From positions 958,501-1,022,500 of the forward strand of contig NZ_CP107942.1 of assembly GCF_036053395.1 (NCBI RefSeq): a DNA stretch of 64,000 nt, given 5' to 3'. Source of the stretch: Actinoplanes sp. NBC_00393. GTDB taxonomy: Bacteria; Actinomycetota; Actinomycetes; Mycobacteriales; Micromonosporaceae. Position numbers and translations under genes: made by a program. Of the stretch, positions 8,101 through 17,465 are shown one piece after another (position 1 is the stretch's first letter; the number at the start of each line of letters is the position of its first letter). The notes under the pieces are model-generated. The model made no database searches. It was not told the DNA's origin and saw nothing but the letters and a program-made list of their open reading frames with translations.

Positions 8101-11076
8101 GAGGCCGGGGTAGGAGGCGGCGCCTTCGGTGAGCTTTTCCGGTTCGAGGCCGAGCAGCGAGGTCACCGGGAGGTCGACGATGTCGTCATCATCGGCGGAG
8201 TCCGGCGTGCCGGCCTCGGATACCGCCGGCAGGTCGGACTCAGCCGGGGCGAGCGAGTCGTTCGAGGTAACCGTCGGCGAGACGTCTCCGATGGCCGACG
8301 GCACCGCGTCGTCCGACGCTGCTGCGATCGAGGAATCCGCTGCCGGCGAGGAAGCCGCCGGCGAAGAAGCTGCCGCCGGGGAAGCTGCCGGCGAGGCAGC
8401 CGCCGCCGTAGCCGACGAAGAGTCCGCCGCTGCAGCAGGCGACGAATCCGACGACGAACCCGCCGCTGCCGCAGGCGAAGAATCCGGCGCTACAACCGGC
8501 GAAGAATCTGACGTTGCTGCGGACGTGGAGTCCGACGGCGAGGCATCAACGGAGACCGGCGCCGCAGCTTCGGAAGCCGGCTCCGGAGAGCCGGTGTCGG
8601 TTGAGGTCGGCTCGGCGGCAGGGCCCGCGGGCAGCTCAAGCCGCGTGGTCTCTTCACCGGGCCCGGCAGGCGGCGTGGTCAGCGACCGGGACGTAGCCGC
8701 TGCCTCCTCCTTCTCCGCGATGTACTCCAGCACCGCGGCGTAATCCAGCACCACAGTCTGGGATGCCGACGCCGACGTGCCGGCCGGCAGTGCGCCCGCC
8801 GCCGCAAACCCGGCCGGCAGCGCGAAAGTAACCGTCTCATCGGAGGACGAGGACGAGGACGAGGACAAGGACGAAGATGGCGAAGAGGACGAGGAAGGCA
8901 GAGAAGCGGTGGCCTGCAACGGCGTCTGCCAGTCCGTGATCTCCGCTTCCCCGGCGTGCTCAGCCAGGCCCGCACGTTCCTGCAGCCGCCGCAGCGGCCC
9001 CGGCGCCCACCAGGCCGCATCCCCGAGCAGGGCGAGCACAGCCGGGACGAGCAGCATCCGTACGACCGTCGCGTCCAGAACCAGAGCGATGATCATGCCG
9101 ACGCCGACGAACTTCATGGTGGTCACCGAGGAGAGCGCGAACGCCCCGGTCACCACGATGAGCAGCAGGGCAGCCGCGCTGATGACCCGGCCGGTGCGGC
9201 TCAGGCCGATGGTGACCGCCTCGGCGGTGGAGGAGCCGCGGGTGCGGGCCTCGACCATCCGCGACAGCAGGAAAACCTCGTAGTCGGTGGAGAGGCCGAA
9301 CACCACGGCCGCCATCAGCACCACGATGCCGGCTTCCAGGGGTGCGGGCGTGACGTCGAGCAGCCCGGCGCCGTGGCCCTCCTGGAAGATCCAGACCAGG
9401 ATGCCGAAGGTGGCGCAGAGCGACAGCGCGCTCATCACCACGGCCTTGATCGGCAGCAGGATGGAGCCGAAGGCCAGGAACATCAGGAGCAGGGTGGCGC
9501 CGGCCAGCATGCCGATCATCAGGGGCAGCCGGTCGCCGATCGCGGCCAGGCTGTCCACGTTGCGGGCGGTCGTGCCGCCGACCAGCACCTCGGCGCTGCG
9601 CGGGGTGGGCAGCGCGCGCAGGTCCTCGACGGCCTGCCGGGCTTCGGCGGTGAACGAGTCGCTGCTCTCCAGATCGGCGTTGAGGACCACCACGTCCTCG
9701 CTGGTGCCGGTCACAGTGACGTCGGCGATGCCGGGAATGTCGGCGGCGGTCTCGGTGAACCGGCGGACGTCCGGCAGCTTGCCGTTGGTTCCGCGCACCA
9801 CGAGCTGCACGCCGTCCGCGCTGAACTGCGGATAGTCGGCTTTGAGCGTCTCGATTGCGACCCGGGACGGGTCGCCGGCGGGCAGCACCCGCTCGTCGTT
9901 CTCACCGAACCGGGCGTCGGTGATCGGCAGCGCGAGCAGCAGCAGGACACCGAGGATCGGCAGCGCCACCAGGAACGGGCGGCGCAGCACGACGCCGGCC
10001 AGCTTCTCCCACCCGCCGGGCGTGCCGGATTCCGCGCCGCGGCGGAACGGCAGCCGCACCGGGAGCTTGTCGACGCCGGGGCCGATGATCGCCAGGATCG
10101 CCGGGAGCAGGGTGAGCGAGAGCAGCATGGCCAGGAAGACGGCGGCGAGGCCGCCGTAGGCCAGGGACTTCAGGAAGCCTTGGGGGAAGAGCAGCAGGCC
10201 GGCCAGGGCGGTCATCAGCAGGGTGGCCGAGAACAGCACGGTACGCCCAGCGGTCGCAACCGTGCGGCGTACGGCTTCCGCAGTGCTGTGCCCGGCCTGC
10301 TCCTCCCGGAACCGCCCGACCATGAACAGGCCGTAGTCGATCGCCATGCCCAGACCGAGCAGGCTGGCCACGTTCACGGCGAACGAGTTGACCTCGTGGG
10401 TCAGCGCCACGGCGTGCAGCACGCCGAGCGAGCCCAGCACCGCGCAGCCGCCGATCAGCACCGGGAGCGCCGCGGCCACCAGCGAGCCGAAGATGAGCAG
10501 CAGCAGGATCAGCACGATCGGCAGCGAGATCAGCTCGGCCGACGCCAGGTCCCGGGTCGACCGCTCGGACGAGGTGTGGCTCAGCGGCACACCGCCGGCC
10601 AGCTGGACGTGGGCGCCCGGGACGGTGAAGGCGTCCTCGATCTCGGCGTACGCATCCATCTTCTCGGCGTCGTCATCGCCGACCAGGGTGATCACCGCGA
10701 CCGCGCTGGACTCGTCCTCGGCGGCGTAGGCCGCGCGGGCGTCGCCGGTTGCCGACCAGTACGAGTTCTGCCCGCTCACCGCCGACTCGGGCAGCGCCGC
10801 GAGGCGCTCCTTGATCCGCTTGGTCAGCGCAGCGTCGTCGATGCCGCCCTGGTCGGGTGTGTAGATCGCGATGACGTCGCCACCCTGCCCGCCGAGCGCC
10901 TCGGCGACCACCTCGGCGGCCTGGCCGGACTCGCTGCCCGGGTCGTTGTAGCCACCTTCGGAGAGACGGTCGAAGACGCCGAAACCCCACACGCCGGCAC
11001 TGATCACCGCGACGAGCGCCACGGACAGCACCGTCCAGCGGAGACGGGCGACCCGCGATCCCCAGCCCGCGAACAC
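5131..11076 (-). CDS. MmpL-family (RND) transporter fused to a 1260-residue disordered repeat tail
   Basis: This 1981-residue protein has two parts. Residues 1-700 are a complete MMPL transporter with twelve TM segments and two extracytoplasmic loops. The proton-relay Asp-Tyr pairs are intact in GMAIDYGLF (about 246) and GLSTDYEVFLLSR (about 597). Such proteins export lipids or other hydrophobic molecules across the plasma membrane. Residues 715-1981 are low-complexity Ala/Pro/Ser/Glu sequence, predicted cytoplasmic and disordered. They include an 18-bp (six-codon) array, longer Ala/Pro repeats and eight copies of an R-P-x-x-L-D-[DE]-[WL] motif near the C-terminus. Typical MmpL proteins have 700-1000 residues, so the tail is exceptional. 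The start is GTG at 11076 behind AAGGGG. One uninterrupted frame runs through, and GC skew is strong in the tail. Confidence 0.88.
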   Translation of the reverse strand: MFAGWGSRVARLRWTVLSVALVAVISAGVWGFGVFDRLSEGGYNDPGSESGQAAEVVAEALGGQGGDVIAIYTPDQGGIDDAALTKRIKERLAALPESAVSGQNSYWSATGDARAAYAAEDESSAVAVITLVGDDDAEKMDAYAEIEDAFTVPGAHVQLAGGVPLSHTSSERSTRDLASAELISLPIVLILLLLIFGSLVAAALPVLIGGCAVLGSLGVLHAVALTHEVNSFAVNVASLLGLGMAIDYGLFMVGRFREEQAGHSTAEAVRRTVATAGRTVLFSATLLMTALAGLLLFPQGFLKSLAYGGLAAVFLAMLLSLTLLPAILAIIGPGVDKLPVRLPFRRGAESGTPGGWEKLAGVVLRRPFLVALPILGVLLLLALPITDARFGENDERVLPAGDPSRVAIETLKADYPQFSADGVQLVVRGTNGKLPDVRRFTETAADIPGIADVTVTGTSEDVVVLNADLESSDSFTAEARQAVEDLRALPTPRSAEVLVGGTTARNVDSLAAIGDRLPLMIGMLAGATLLLMFLAFGSILLPIKAVVMSALSLCATFGILVWIFQEGHGAGLLDVTPAPLEAGIVVLMAAVVFGLSTDYEVFLLSRMVEARTRGSSTAEAVTIGLSRTGRVISAAALLLIVVTGAFALSSVTTMKFVGVGMIIALVLDATVVRMLLVPAVLALLGDAAWWAPGPLRRLQERAGLAEHAGEAEITDWQTPLQATASLPSSSSSPSSSLSSSSSSSSDETVTFALPAGFAAAGALPAGTSASASQTVVLDYAAVLEYIAEKEEAAATSRSLTTPPAGPGEETTRLELPAGPAAEPTSTDTGSPEPASEAAAPVSVDASPSDSTSAATSDSSPVVAPDSSPAAAAGSSSDSSPAAAADSSSATAAAASPAASPAAASSPAASSPAADSSIAAASDDAVPSAIGDVSPTVTSNDSLAPAESDLPAVSEAGTPDSADDDDIVDLPVTSLLGLEPEKLTEGAASYPGLFAESPPDAEPDIAVTEDATVEPEPEPAGHAEEPVPDPEPEDEPLPPLLEAVTKARTAVDEFLAASTPTEPPSPVAPSEPPLFATTAATTELSILSGPRTPAEPAPAPADAELFPAIPPTPDTRPTAAANTEPSPASLPAASAATDTEPSPAPLPTAPDAAVAEPSPAPLSTASAAAVAEPSAAPLSTASDAAVAEPSPAPLSTAPAAAVAEPSAAPLSTASDAAVAEPSPAPRTAADAELSTAASDPADAEPFPAPHTAADAELSTAASDPADAEPFPAAAAEPFPAPSTTSDAEPSASADAGLSPALPDVVTPPASDRPATVSEAAEAAFVPEPQTESLAEETSAGFEAAASVPGSEAEPARPRPAEEAEPAHPRLAEEAESARSAEEANSARSLEEAEVARPVDEPAITKSDTSADSGPQAVPVEVENLFAWRSDPRLASLAAPGSDEFDWLAGAAAARRDQNTPDAAATPDAAATPDAAATPDAAATPHAAATPNAAATPNASATSAEPASAEPASAERAAAEPAAEPAAEPAAAAASADLSEPAMPAAPVEFAGETAQVAEADSGSLAGTGAYADSGSHLRAGYELGFSETERDGQDAVSAQRHPAARMPEAALPYSLPDSAATGRPQDLGDWLSGSSAGDRPRTLDDLAAPVSGIPAGRRPQTLDEWLTSTKPEVERPSDAGTPGGLTPTGPGDLPPVGSGELTPTGPGDLTSAGPGDLAPAGPGSGDLPGAGDGAAEGPAATASPEPIPTKYLEFRDFAASKPQTTPIAKPRPEAEQEPEAAREPEAAREPQAAREPEAAQEPEPAREPGAPELEAAREPEAPREPSLESAAAPVSGAPGFIRRPQTLDEWLKGGPVNPEPAAATERPNSLNDLTTRKIRRPKNLDDWLTGAPPAGTPADRPRPARPATLADDEATARQRRAGNGAPNSWAAGSGEHPYDRSGRRPSSLADHPGPAPRARSKPAGDEREPAAGEPEPGTAPHA
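5228..6216 (-). repeat. eight copies of an R-P-x-x-L-D-[DE]-[WL] peptide motif in the MmpL tail
   Basis: Reading the minus strand from 6216 down, the copies are RPQDLGDWL, RPRTLDDLA, RRPQTLDEWL, RRPQTLDEWL, RPNSLNDLT, RRPKNLDDWL, RPATLADD and RRPSSLAD. They sit in two groups (about 6081-6216 and 5228-5560), separated by Pro/Gly/Glu-rich linker. Conservation against a background of degenerate sequence suggests a short linear binding motif. Confidence 0.8.
6570..6710 (-). repeat. 18-bp tandem array in the MmpL tail
   Basis: About seven copies of an 18-bp unit (gccgccgcgtcgggcgtt on the plus strand) encode repeated A-A-T-P-[DNH]-A. The unit length is a multiple of three, so copy-number change would keep the frame. 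Confidence 0.8.
7245..7740 (-). repeat. longer Ala/Pro-rich direct repeats in the MmpL tail
   Basis: Units of roughly 60-70 bp containing ggttcggcgaccgcc and gtagagagaggcgcc recur many times and encode variants of A-V-A-E-P-S-P-A-P-L-S-T-A. Two neighbouring larger copies (about 7265-7330 and 7337-7402) are nearly identical, indicating recent duplication. Confidence 0.75.
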
Positions 11077-11116
11077 AAATTCCCCTTATCGTCGTTCTTC
11101 TGCGAGTTTCCGCAGC

Positions 11117-11878
11117 TCAGCTCACGGTTGCGGCGAACAGGACGACCCCGCCGCAATTACCGCCGGTGGACTCCTCGGTGATCCACCGCACCGAGATCTT
11201 GCCAGCTTTGATCGCCCGGTAGTTCACCGTGTAGGCCGCTGTCGACAACTGCCCGTCGGGCTGCTCCCACCGATCGGTCCAGGGCTGCCCGCCGGTGGAC
11301 AGCCGCGCCTCCAGCCGGCCCACGCCGGACGAGACCCCGAGGTACAGCCGGAGCGTGTTGCCGACCGTGCCGACCGGCGCGGTGAGCGTGAAGCCGTTGC
11401 CCTCCCCGCAGGTACGAACTCCGCTGGTCACACCCTTCGCCGAGGCGAGCGGGCTGCCACCGGTCCACCGGTATGCCTGCGGGCTGCCGGTGACCCGTTC
11501 CCGCGGCGCGTCCGGGGTGCCCTCGAGGATCACGAAGTTGCCGTCCGCCTTGCGCTCGAGCGCGTACCGCCCCTGCTCGCCCCAGTGCACCCAGTCGATC
11601 TGGCCCTCGAGGGACAGATCGACCGGGCCGGTGGCCGGCACCCGCTCGACGGCGATCGAGTTGACCGGGTCGACGGTGAGCGACGGCGACGCGCTGGGCA
11701 GCGGGATCGGCAGCTGCTCGGCGGTCGGCGCGGCCGGTGGCGGCGCCGCGGGTGCGGCGTGCTCGGTCGAGCGGGCGCGCACGACCAGGCCGAAGGAGAG
11801 CACGGCGAGCACCCCGAGCAGGATCACGCCCGCGGTCGCGAGGTGTTCCTGCCAGTGCACGGTCGTCTGATCGGGCAA
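11117..11878 (-). CDS. single-pass membrane protein with an extracellular beta-rich domain
   Basis: This 253-residue protein has a short N-terminal cytoplasmic part, one TM segment (about residues 14-33) and a Pro/Ala-rich stalk to about residue 65. The extracellular domain begins VDLSLEGQIDWVHWG. The motif (D-x-[ST]-x-E-G-x-x-D-W-x-H-W-G) recurs in secreted actinobacterial proteins, often beside carbohydrate-active modules, and I recognise it only at that level. Two Cys (in RTCGEGN and GNCGGV) may form a disulphide. It ends LFAATVS. The stop lies 40 bp upstream of the mmpL start on the same strand, so the two are probably co-transcribed and the protein may assist or decorate the transporter. 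That functional link is inference. Confidence 0.65.
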   Translation of the reverse strand: MPDQTTVHWQEHLATAGVILLGVLAVLSFGLVVRARSTEHAAPAAPPPAAPTAEQLPIPLPSASPSLTVDPVNSIAVERVPATGPVDLSLEGQIDWVHWGEQGRYALERKADGNFVILEGTPDAPRERVTGSPQAYRWTGGSPLASAKGVTSGVRTCGEGNGFTLTAPVGTVGNTLRLYLGVSSGVGRLEARLSTGGQPWTDRWEQPDGQLSTAAYTVNYRAIKAGKISVRWITEESTGGNCGGVVLFAATVS

Positions 11879-12101
11879 CGACCCTCCAGATCAGGCGGAT
11901 AGGCGGGGGGAACCCGGCGCAGGCAGCCCGCGCGAGGCGATAAACGATCTCATCTCATGCCCCGGGATAGAAGAGGGGGTCGCGGGTCGGGGACGTACGG
12001 GTGATCATCCGCATCGGCGATTCGGCGGAGGTTCTTCGTGGGTTACCTCCCGGTCACGAGTACCGTGTCCGAAGTTTCCGACTGCCGGACAGGGGATGGC
12101 G

Positions 12102-12641
12102 ATGAGTGACAGGACCAGTTCGAACAGCAAGGGCCGCGGCCGCGCGGTGGCGGGCGTGCTCACCGGCGTGCTGGTCTTCGTGGCATTGACCGCGGTCTTC
12201 TTCTTCGTGCAGTCCCGCGACGAGGATCCGGCTCCCACCCAGGCCGCGGCCACCCAGCCCGCGGCGGCCGAGCCGTCCGCCCAGGCGGCGAACCCGCTGG
12301 CCGTGGAGCCCGAGGTGAAGCCCGGCACCGGCAAGGTCGAGAAGATCAAGATCACCGAGCTCGTGCCGGGCACCGGTCCGGTGGTGCAGAAGGGCCAGAC
12401 CATCACGGTCAACTACAAGGTGATCTCGTACTCCACCGGCGAGCTGGTCGACTCGTCCTGGGAGCGCGGCCAGCCGTTCTCCTCGCCGATCGGCGTGGGC
12501 CAGCTGATCCCGGGCTGGGACCAGGCGGTGCCCGGCCTCAAGGTGGGCACCCGGGCCCAGCTCGACGTGCCGGCCGACCTGGCGTACGGGCCGTCGAAGG
12601 GCGACCTGCGCTTCGTCCTCGACATCCTGGAGGCGAAGTAA
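12102..12641 (+). CDS. membrane-anchored FKBP-type peptidyl-prolyl isomerase
   Basis: The protein has 179 residues from the ATG at 12102. An earlier ATG at 12096 directly abuts the AGGGG ribosome-binding site and so is unlikely. An N-terminal TM segment (about residues 16-36, GRAVAGVLTGVLVFVALTAV) anchors it. An Ala/Pro linker and an FKBP domain (about 75-179) follow, with KKGQTITVNY-like strand QKGQTITVNYKV, VDSSWERG, the Ile-Pro-Gly-Trp motif in LIPGWDQAVPGLKVG, and YGPSKGDLRFVLDILE. FKBPs speed cis-trans isomerisation at prolines. With this topology it would act on extracytoplasmic proteins. The active-site Trp is present. Confidence 0.88.
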   Translation: MSDRTSSNSKGRGRAVAGVLTGVLVFVALTAVFFFVQSRDEDPAPTQAAATQPAAAEPSAQAANPLAVEPEVKPGTGKVEKIKITELVPGTGPVVQKGQTITVNYKVISYSTGELVDSSWERGQPFSSPIGVGQLIPGWDQAVPGLKVGTRAQLDVPADLAYGPSKGDLRFVLDILEAK

Positions 12642-12656
12642 CCGGACGCGAAGTAA

Positions 12657-13466
12657 CTAGAGCTCGGCCACCACGACGTCGAGGGCGCGCGGCTTCCCGG
12701 CCGCGCCCGGCGTCTCCTCGACCGTGAACTTCAGGTCGCGCAGCGCGGTGACCAGCTCGCCGACCGAGCCGGGCGCGGCACCGTCCTCGGCGAGGGCGCG
12801 GACCAGCCGCCCCTTGGTGGCCTTGTTGAAGTGGCTCACCACCGACCGCTTCACCACCCCGCCGACGTTGCGTTCGTGCAGCACCCGCAGCGAGGCGGTC
12901 TGTGCCGCCGCGCCGGCGGGCGGCGACCACATCGCCGCGTACGCGCCGGAGCGCAGGTCCAGCACCGGCTCGCCCGCGGTGGCGGCGTCCAGTTCCGGGC
13001 GCAGGGCCTTCTTCCAGTACGCGGTGAGCCCACCGACCGGCGCCGGAAGGGTGACGCCGACCGAGCACCGGTACGCCGGAATCCGGTCACCCAGGCGCAC
13101 GACGCCCCACAGCCCGGAGAAGACCACCGCGCTGCGGTCCAGCCACTCCCGGGCTGCCGGGGCAAGACTGTCCGCGCCCAGTGCCTCGTACAGAACCCCG
13201 GTGTAGATCTCCGCGGCCGGCGCAGCCGGCGCGGCCGGCAGCTCCGCGTTGCGGGTGATCTCGCCGCGCTGCCCGGCGCTGAGACCGAGTGTCGCGAGCG
13301 AGTCCGCGATCGACCGTTCGCTGGTCCGCTTGCAGAGCGCGACCAGACGGGTCAGCACCCGGGTCCGGGCCTTGGCGAGTGCGGGCAGCCAGAGGGCCGC
13401 CGGGTCGACCGGGTCGCCGGTGGTGGCCGGGGTCTTGCCCTCGGACGGTGGGAGCAGGATGAGCAC
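12657..13466 (-). CDS. yaaA: peroxide stress protein YaaA (DUF328/UPF0246)
   Basis: The 269-residue protein begins MLILLPPSEGKT, the signature N-terminus of the YaaA family. It carries FSGLWGVVRLGDRIPAYR in the middle and SHFNKATKGRLVRAL near the C-terminus, the conserved helix-hairpin-helix-like DNA-binding region. YaaA proteins bind DNA and limit damage from hydrogen peroxide and Fenton chemistry. It is the third gene of a minus-strand run: copCD, STAS and yaaA are separated by only 32 and 9 bp. Placing it behind a copper gene makes sense because copper and peroxide stress overlap. Its stop is 15 bp from the FKBP gene stop, with no clear terminator between. Confidence 0.88.
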   Translation of the reverse strand: MLILLPPSEGKTPATTGDPVDPAALWLPALAKARTRVLTRLVALCKRTSERSIADSLATLGLSAGQRGEITRNAELPAAPAAPAAEIYTGVLYEALGADSLAPAAREWLDRSAVVFSGLWGVVRLGDRIPAYRCSVGVTLPAPVGGLTAYWKKALRPELDAATAGEPVLDLRSGAYAAMWSPPAGAAAQTASLRVLHERNVGGVVKRSVVSHFNKATKGRLVRALAEDGAAPGSVGELVTALRDLKFTVEETPGAAGKPRALDVVVAEL

Positions 13467-13475
13467 GCGGCGAGA

Positions 13476-13826
13476 CTAGCCGTGCGGTCCGTCGAGCCGG
13501 TCGGCCAGGGCGTCCGCAACGCTGGGATACACCCCGATCCGGTTGGTCAGGCCGACCGTGTCGAGCAGCCGTTCGAGGAATTCGCCGGGCGCGGCGAGCC
13601 GGATCCAGCCGCCGTCGGCGCGGGCCCGGTTGTGCCCGACGACGAACGTGCTCAACCCGATCGAGTCGCAGAACTCGATCCCGGACAGGTCGACGACGAC
13701 CTGTGGCCGGGGCCGGGACAGCGCTTCGTCCAGCTTCGTGGCCAGCGACGGGGCGCTGTCCAGGTCCAGATGCCCCCGCACCGTCACCACGACGGCGCCG
13801 GGTTCTTCGGCGAGGGAGACGAACAT
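13476..13826 (-). CDS. STAS-domain anti-anti-sigma factor-like protein
   Basis: This 116-residue protein is a single STAS domain: VVVTVRGHLDLDSAPSL, then VVVDLSGIEFCDSIGLSTFV, which contains the phosphorylatable-serine region (D-S-I-G-L, as in SpoIIAA/RsbV). STAS proteins bind anti-sigma factors or other regulators depending on phosphorylation. No cognate anti-sigma kinase is nearby; the SpoIIE-type phosphatase at 25.1 kb is a possible but unproven partner. The ATG at 13826 follows AGAGAAG. The open frame extends another 77 codons upstream, but that part overlaps the copCD end in another frame and lacks homology. It lies between copCD and yaaA in one probable operon. Confidence 0.85.
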   Translation of the reverse strand: MFVSLAEEPGAVVVTVRGHLDLDSAPSLATKLDEALSRPRPQVVVDLSGIEFCDSIGLSTFVVGHNRARADGGWIRLAAPGEFLERLLDTVGLTNRIGVYPSVADALADRLDGPHG

Positions 13827-13858
13827 TCTCTTCTCTCTGCCCAGAATGCGACTCCGCG

Positions 13859-15643
13859 TCACCTCTCCACGGAAACGGTGGTTTTCACGGTCGCCCGTTC
13901 GATCTCGCTGGTCCGGATCGTGAAGGCCAGCTCGTAGGTGCCCGGCAGCGGGAAGGTCACCGAGCCGAGGGCCTGGTGCGAGGGGGCGTCCAGGCCGGCG
14001 ATCGGCTGGGGGACCGCTTCCAGGTCCTGATCGAGCAGGCGGGCGGTCAGCTGCCACTCGGCGGCCCGCAGCGGGGCGCCGGACGGGGAGTAGAGGAACG
14101 CGTGCACGGTGTTGTACTCGCCCAGCTCCACCGGGTAGATGTTGAACTGGAGCGCGTAGATCGGGCTGTCCAGGGTCTCCGAGTTGCCCCGGGCGGTGAT
14201 CGCGTCGTCCTTGACCCCGGCGGTGCGGCCAGGATCCACCTGCACCAGCACGGCACTGAGCGCGAGGATCACCACGGTCGCGACGACCTCGATGCCGACC
14301 GTGCGCCGCAGCCCTCCGCCGTTGCGGGCGGAGAGCACCAGCTTGCGGGCGATCGCCGCGGCGCCGAGGACCAGGGCGAGAACGCCCAGCTTGGCGACCA
14401 GCAACTGGCCGTACCCGGTGCGCCAGAGCGCCTCGACCGAGCCGAGTTGCACGGCCGACTGCACCCCGCCGGCGATCGCGAGCCAGAGCACGGACATGGC
14501 CGCCCAGCGGGACCAGACCGGCAGGATCCTGGCGAGGACCCGCTGGTGGGTGCCACGAAGCAGGAACGCGATCAGGGTGACCAGGCCGCCGATCCAGACG
14601 GCCATGGCGGCCAGGTGCACCACGCCGACCGCGATCGTGACCGCGGGCATCGGCGCGGCGGCGGCGTGCCCGGTCAGCGGCCAGGTGACCAGCCCGGCGA
14701 CGGCGAGCAGCAGCACTGCGGTGACCTGGACCCGCTGCGCGCGCGGCTCGGCAACACGGGAAGCGACCCGCGGGACCGGGATGACCGCCGGGGTATCTGT
14801 CGAGACCAGGGTGAGGGCGGGACCGCCGGCGGGCACGAGTTCGCGGGCCGGCGCGGGCGCGGGGGAGGACCCGGTCGGCGGAGTCCGGCGCGGGCCGCGC
14901 AGCAGCGGAGGCAGCATCACCGCCAGGATCGCCAGGATCGCCAGCCGGGCCACCAGCAGCAGCCCGAACTGGCTGGTCAGCACCTCGCCGAGCTCACTCG
15001 CGCTGACCTGCCACAGGGCGGAGCCGCTGCCCTGCTGTGCCTGCAGGCCGAGCGCTCCGACGGTCGCCACGGCGGTCAGGGCGACGCCGGCCTGCACGGT
15101 GCGCAGCGCCGATCGGCGGGAGCGGCGCGGCGGCCACAGGAGGGCCAGGAACATCGCCGGGCCGGCGATCAGCGCCAGTCCGGCGTACCCCAGGAATTTC
15201 AGGGTGGGGACTGCGGCCGCGACCGACCAGTGCGGCCCGGTGCTGGTCGCGGCCTCGGGCCGCTCGGAGGGCGCGCCGACCGAGAAGGTGATGGCGCCGC
15301 CGACGGGGTGACTGTCGGCGGAGATGACCCGGAAGCTGATCAGGTAGGTGCCGAGCGGGCGGTCGGGTTTGCGGACCGGGATGCGCAGGACGGCGCCCTC
15401 GACGGTCGGCGTGCCGTTGATCCGCTCACCGGCTGGGGAGATCACCTGGATCCGTCCGCTGACCACGGCGATCGGTTCGCTGAAGGTGACCGTCACGACG
15501 CTCGGCGAGGCGCTGATGACGCTGCCCGGCGCCGGGTCCGAACCGACCGGCGTGGCGTGCGCGGAGGCCGGCGTGGCGGGCAGCAACAGCACTCCGAGCA
15601 CGGCGAACAGCATCAGGAGTGGAATGTTGCGAACCCTTGTCAC
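13859..15643 (-). CDS. CopC-CopD fusion copper resistance/uptake membrane protein
   Basis: This 594-residue protein starts at GTG (15643). A signal peptide ends ASA-HATPVGSDPAPGS, leaving the N-terminal His that CopC proteins use to bind Cu(II). The CopC domain (about 30-125) has FSEPI and ISADSHPVGGAITFSV. The CopD membrane domain (about 140-470) has eight or so TM segments with HLAAMAVWIGGLVTL. A C-terminal periplasmic beta domain (about 490-594, YPVELGEYNTVHAF) resembles the YtkA/FixH-like domain. Together they bind copper outside the membrane and move it or pass it across. It heads the copCD / STAS / yaaA run and diverges from pgm, with about 90 bp of shared promoter space. Confidence 0.9.
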   Translation of the reverse strand: MTRVRNIPLLMLFAVLGVLLLPATPASAHATPVGSDPAPGSVISASPSVVTVTFSEPIAVVSGRIQVISPAGERINGTPTVEGAVLRIPVRKPDRPLGTYLISFRVISADSHPVGGAITFSVGAPSERPEAATSTGPHWSVAAAVPTLKFLGYAGLALIAGPAMFLALLWPPRRSRRSALRTVQAGVALTAVATVGALGLQAQQGSGSALWQVSASELGEVLTSQFGLLLVARLAILAILAVMLPPLLRGPRRTPPTGSSPAPAPARELVPAGGPALTLVSTDTPAVIPVPRVASRVAEPRAQRVQVTAVLLLAVAGLVTWPLTGHAAAAPMPAVTIAVGVVHLAAMAVWIGGLVTLIAFLLRGTHQRVLARILPVWSRWAAMSVLWLAIAGGVQSAVQLGSVEALWRTGYGQLLVAKLGVLALVLGAAAIARKLVLSARNGGGLRRTVGIEVVATVVILALSAVLVQVDPGRTAGVKDDAITARGNSETLDSPIYALQFNIYPVELGEYNTVHAFLYSPSGAPLRAAEWQLTARLLDQDLEAVPQPIAGLDAPSHQALGSVTFPLPGTYELAFTIRTSEIERATVKTTVSVER

Positions 15644-15734
15644 TCCAGGTAGTTCGGAAGGCACCCGCGAAAGGTTCAACCGGCCCGCATCTGGATACGA
15701 TCCGGCACAGGTCCATGCTCCCAAGGAGGCCGCG

Positions 15735-17375
<1,641 letters not shown>

Positions 17376-17465
17376 CTGATCGGGTTCTACTCAGGTTCGG
17401 GACGGTTTCGCCGACTGGTATGCCGCAAGCAATAGGCACACCTGGCGAGGAGCCGTACGAACCCG

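Noticed and set aside
12633..12658. Small duplication gcgaagtaac at the end of the FKBP gene as a site of recombination
   Set aside because: It is only ten bases repeated once and can arise by chance.
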